Positions 63,159 through 64,000 of a stretch of DNA of 64,000 nucleotides are shown here, in pieces (the first letter of the stretch is position 1; each line of letters opens with the position of its first letter). Under the pieces are notes generated by a model that was given only the letters and a program-made list of their open reading frames with translations, ran no database searches and was not told where the DNA came from. The DNA is from Sulfurimicrobium lacus (lineage in GTDB: Bacteria; Pseudomonadota; Gammaproteobacteria; Burkholderiales; Sulfuricellaceae), in NCBI RefSeq assembly GCF_011764585.1, contig NZ_AP022853.1:3629501-3693500 (forward strand). The letters run 5' to 3'. A program made the position numbers and the translations under genes.

Positions 63159-64000
63159 TTGGCTTTTCCCGATTCAATCACCCGCCGTGCCGGGAAGCAG
63201 GCGCAGAACAGACTGCCCTTGCCCGGTTCGCTGTGGATTTCCAGGCGACCCTGGTGGCGCGTCAGGATGTGCTTGACGATGGACAGCCCCAGACCGGTGC
63301 CGCCGGTTTCCCTTGAACGCCCCCGGTCCACACGGTAAAACCGTTCCGTGAGCCGGCTGATGTACTGAGGATCGATGCCGATCCCGCTATCCTTCACGCA
63401 GAACCTCGCCTCGCCGTTATTCAACTCCCAGCGCAACTCGATGTCCCCTCCTTCCGGCGTATAACGCACTGCGTTGCTGACCAGGTTGCCGAAAGCACTG
63501 CGCAAGTCGCGCTCGTTGCCGAGCAACTTGCTGTCCGTGGCGAGCTCGAGGGACAAGTGATGGCGCCCGTCGCTGAGGGACAATGCCTCCTTGTGCAGAA
63601 TCTGCAACAGGGCACACACGTCCACGGCTTCCTCTGACATCCTTTCCTGGTTGCTCTCGAGCCGCGAGAGCGTCAACAAATCATCCACCAGACCCTGCAT
63701 GCGCCGGGTCTGGTCGAGCATTAACTGGAAATGGCGCCGACTCTGCTGCATGTTGATCTGCTCGGCATCCTCGAAGGTCTCGAGAAACCCGCCCACCACC
63801 GTCAAGGGTGTGCGCAACTCATGGGAGACGTTGGCGACAAAGTCGCGGCGCATCGTTTCTACCCGTTCCAGCTGCGTGACGTCACGGCTGAGCAGCAGCT
63901 TCTGCCGGTCGCCGAAAGGAACCAGCTGGATCGACAGGGTGAGGTCGGGGTTGCGCAAGGACTTCATCATCAACGGCTCGGCGTAGTTTTGCGCGCTGAG
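63155..64000 (-). CDS. phoR: Phosphate-regulon sensor kinase PhoR, 5' end outside window
   Basis: The C-terminal ~281 residues; the frame is open to the window end. The end of a PAS domain (IQLVPFGDRQKLLLSRDVTQ) is followed by the dimerisation box with phospho-His in FVANVSHELRTPLTVVGGFL and a complete ATPase domain (FGNLVSNAVRYTPEGG, VKDSGIGID, RETGGTGLGLSIVKHI). SRDVTQLERVE and LTVVGGFLET are typical PhoR text. It should phosphorylate PhoB under phosphate starvation; phoB would lie just beyond the window. Its stop codon is inside the nonamer hairpin. Confidence 0.9.
   Translation of the reverse strand, partial: LSAQNYAEPLMMKSLRNPDLTLSIQLVPFGDRQKLLLSRDVTQLERVETMRRDFVANVSHELRTPLTVVGGFLETFEDAEQINMQQSRRHFQLMLDQTRRMQGLVDDLLTLSRLESNQERMSEEAVDVCALLQILHKEALSLSDGRHHLSLELATDSKLLGNERDLRSAFGNLVSNAVRYTPEGGDIELRWELNNGEARFCVKDSGIGIDPQYISRLTERFYRVDRGRSRETGGTGLGLSIVKHILTRHQGRLEIHSEPGKGSLFCACFPARRVIESGKAN

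Overview
The window is a continuous, gene-dense, GC-rich piece of a bacterial chromosome. Its gene content points to a betaproteobacterium, probably of the Nitrosomonadales type (Sulfuricella/Thiobacillus/Gallionella-like). Signs of this are a proteobacterial 'ferrooxidans-type' GshA next to GshB, a regulatory PTS made only of EIIA-Man, HPr and EI, the metX-metW pair, the ubiquinone gene coq7, the very long DUF3683 FAD/Fe-S oxidoreductase, and a gatC-gatA-gatB block divergent from mreBCD-mrdAB. The assignment is inferred from families, not from a marker gene. I saw no rRNA, tRNA, CRISPR array, transposase or prophage.

Layout. 1-8.3 kb: SPOR protein (cut by the window edge), CDGSH protein, an HTH/ferredoxin/flavin-reductase fusion, a GAF-PAS-GGDEF-EAL-REC protein, a GlcF-like Fe-S protein, coq7 and two small conserved genes. 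8.3-20 kb: ABC-F protein YbiT, gshA, an unknown gene, a small inserted island with two cassette-like genes, gshB, apbE, the PTS genes, metX and metW. 20-29 kb: a histidine kinase with a lone receiver, a TauE/SafE membrane protein, AmpG, a CHASE-GAF-GGDEF-EAL protein, xthA, pyrE and a DUF4124 protein. 29-38.6 kb: gatBAC on the minus strand, then the rod-shape operon mreB-mreC-mreD-mrdA-rodA. 38.6-48.9 kb: an eleven-gene minus-strand chemotaxis operon (receiver, MCP-like protein, cheY, STAS, cheA, outer-membrane barrel, MCP, cheW, cheR, cheD, cheB). 49-57.3 kb: a signalling block with a diguanylate cyclase, a LuxR-type regulator with its kinase, a 38-residue ORF and a CHASE/PAS kinase broken by a frameshift. 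57.5-64 kb: the DUF3683 oxidoreductase, a 540-residue unknown, and phoR cut by the window end.

How the genes work together. Second-messenger and two-component signalling dominate. There are three cyclic-di-GMP enzymes with mix-and-match CHASE, GAF and PAS input modules, four histidine kinases besides CheA (one split), and a complete chemotaxis pathway. The most unusual protein is CheA: between its phosphotransfer and kinase parts it carries two 24-residue motifs matching the MshEN cyclic-di-GMP-binding pattern, which suggests direct second-messenger input to the chemotaxis kinase.

The second striking feature is intergenic. Heptameric repeats (AGCTATC-like and GCGGTAA-like) and nonameric repeats (CACAGAGNN / CACGGGGNN), mostly arranged as inverted pairs, sit between many genes. 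In several places they supply start codons, stop codons and even the lipoprotein signal peptide of ApbE. Other non-coding structures are a roughly 120-bp imperfect palindrome between mreD and mrdA and a nested palindrome plus attC-like site beside the small inserted island.
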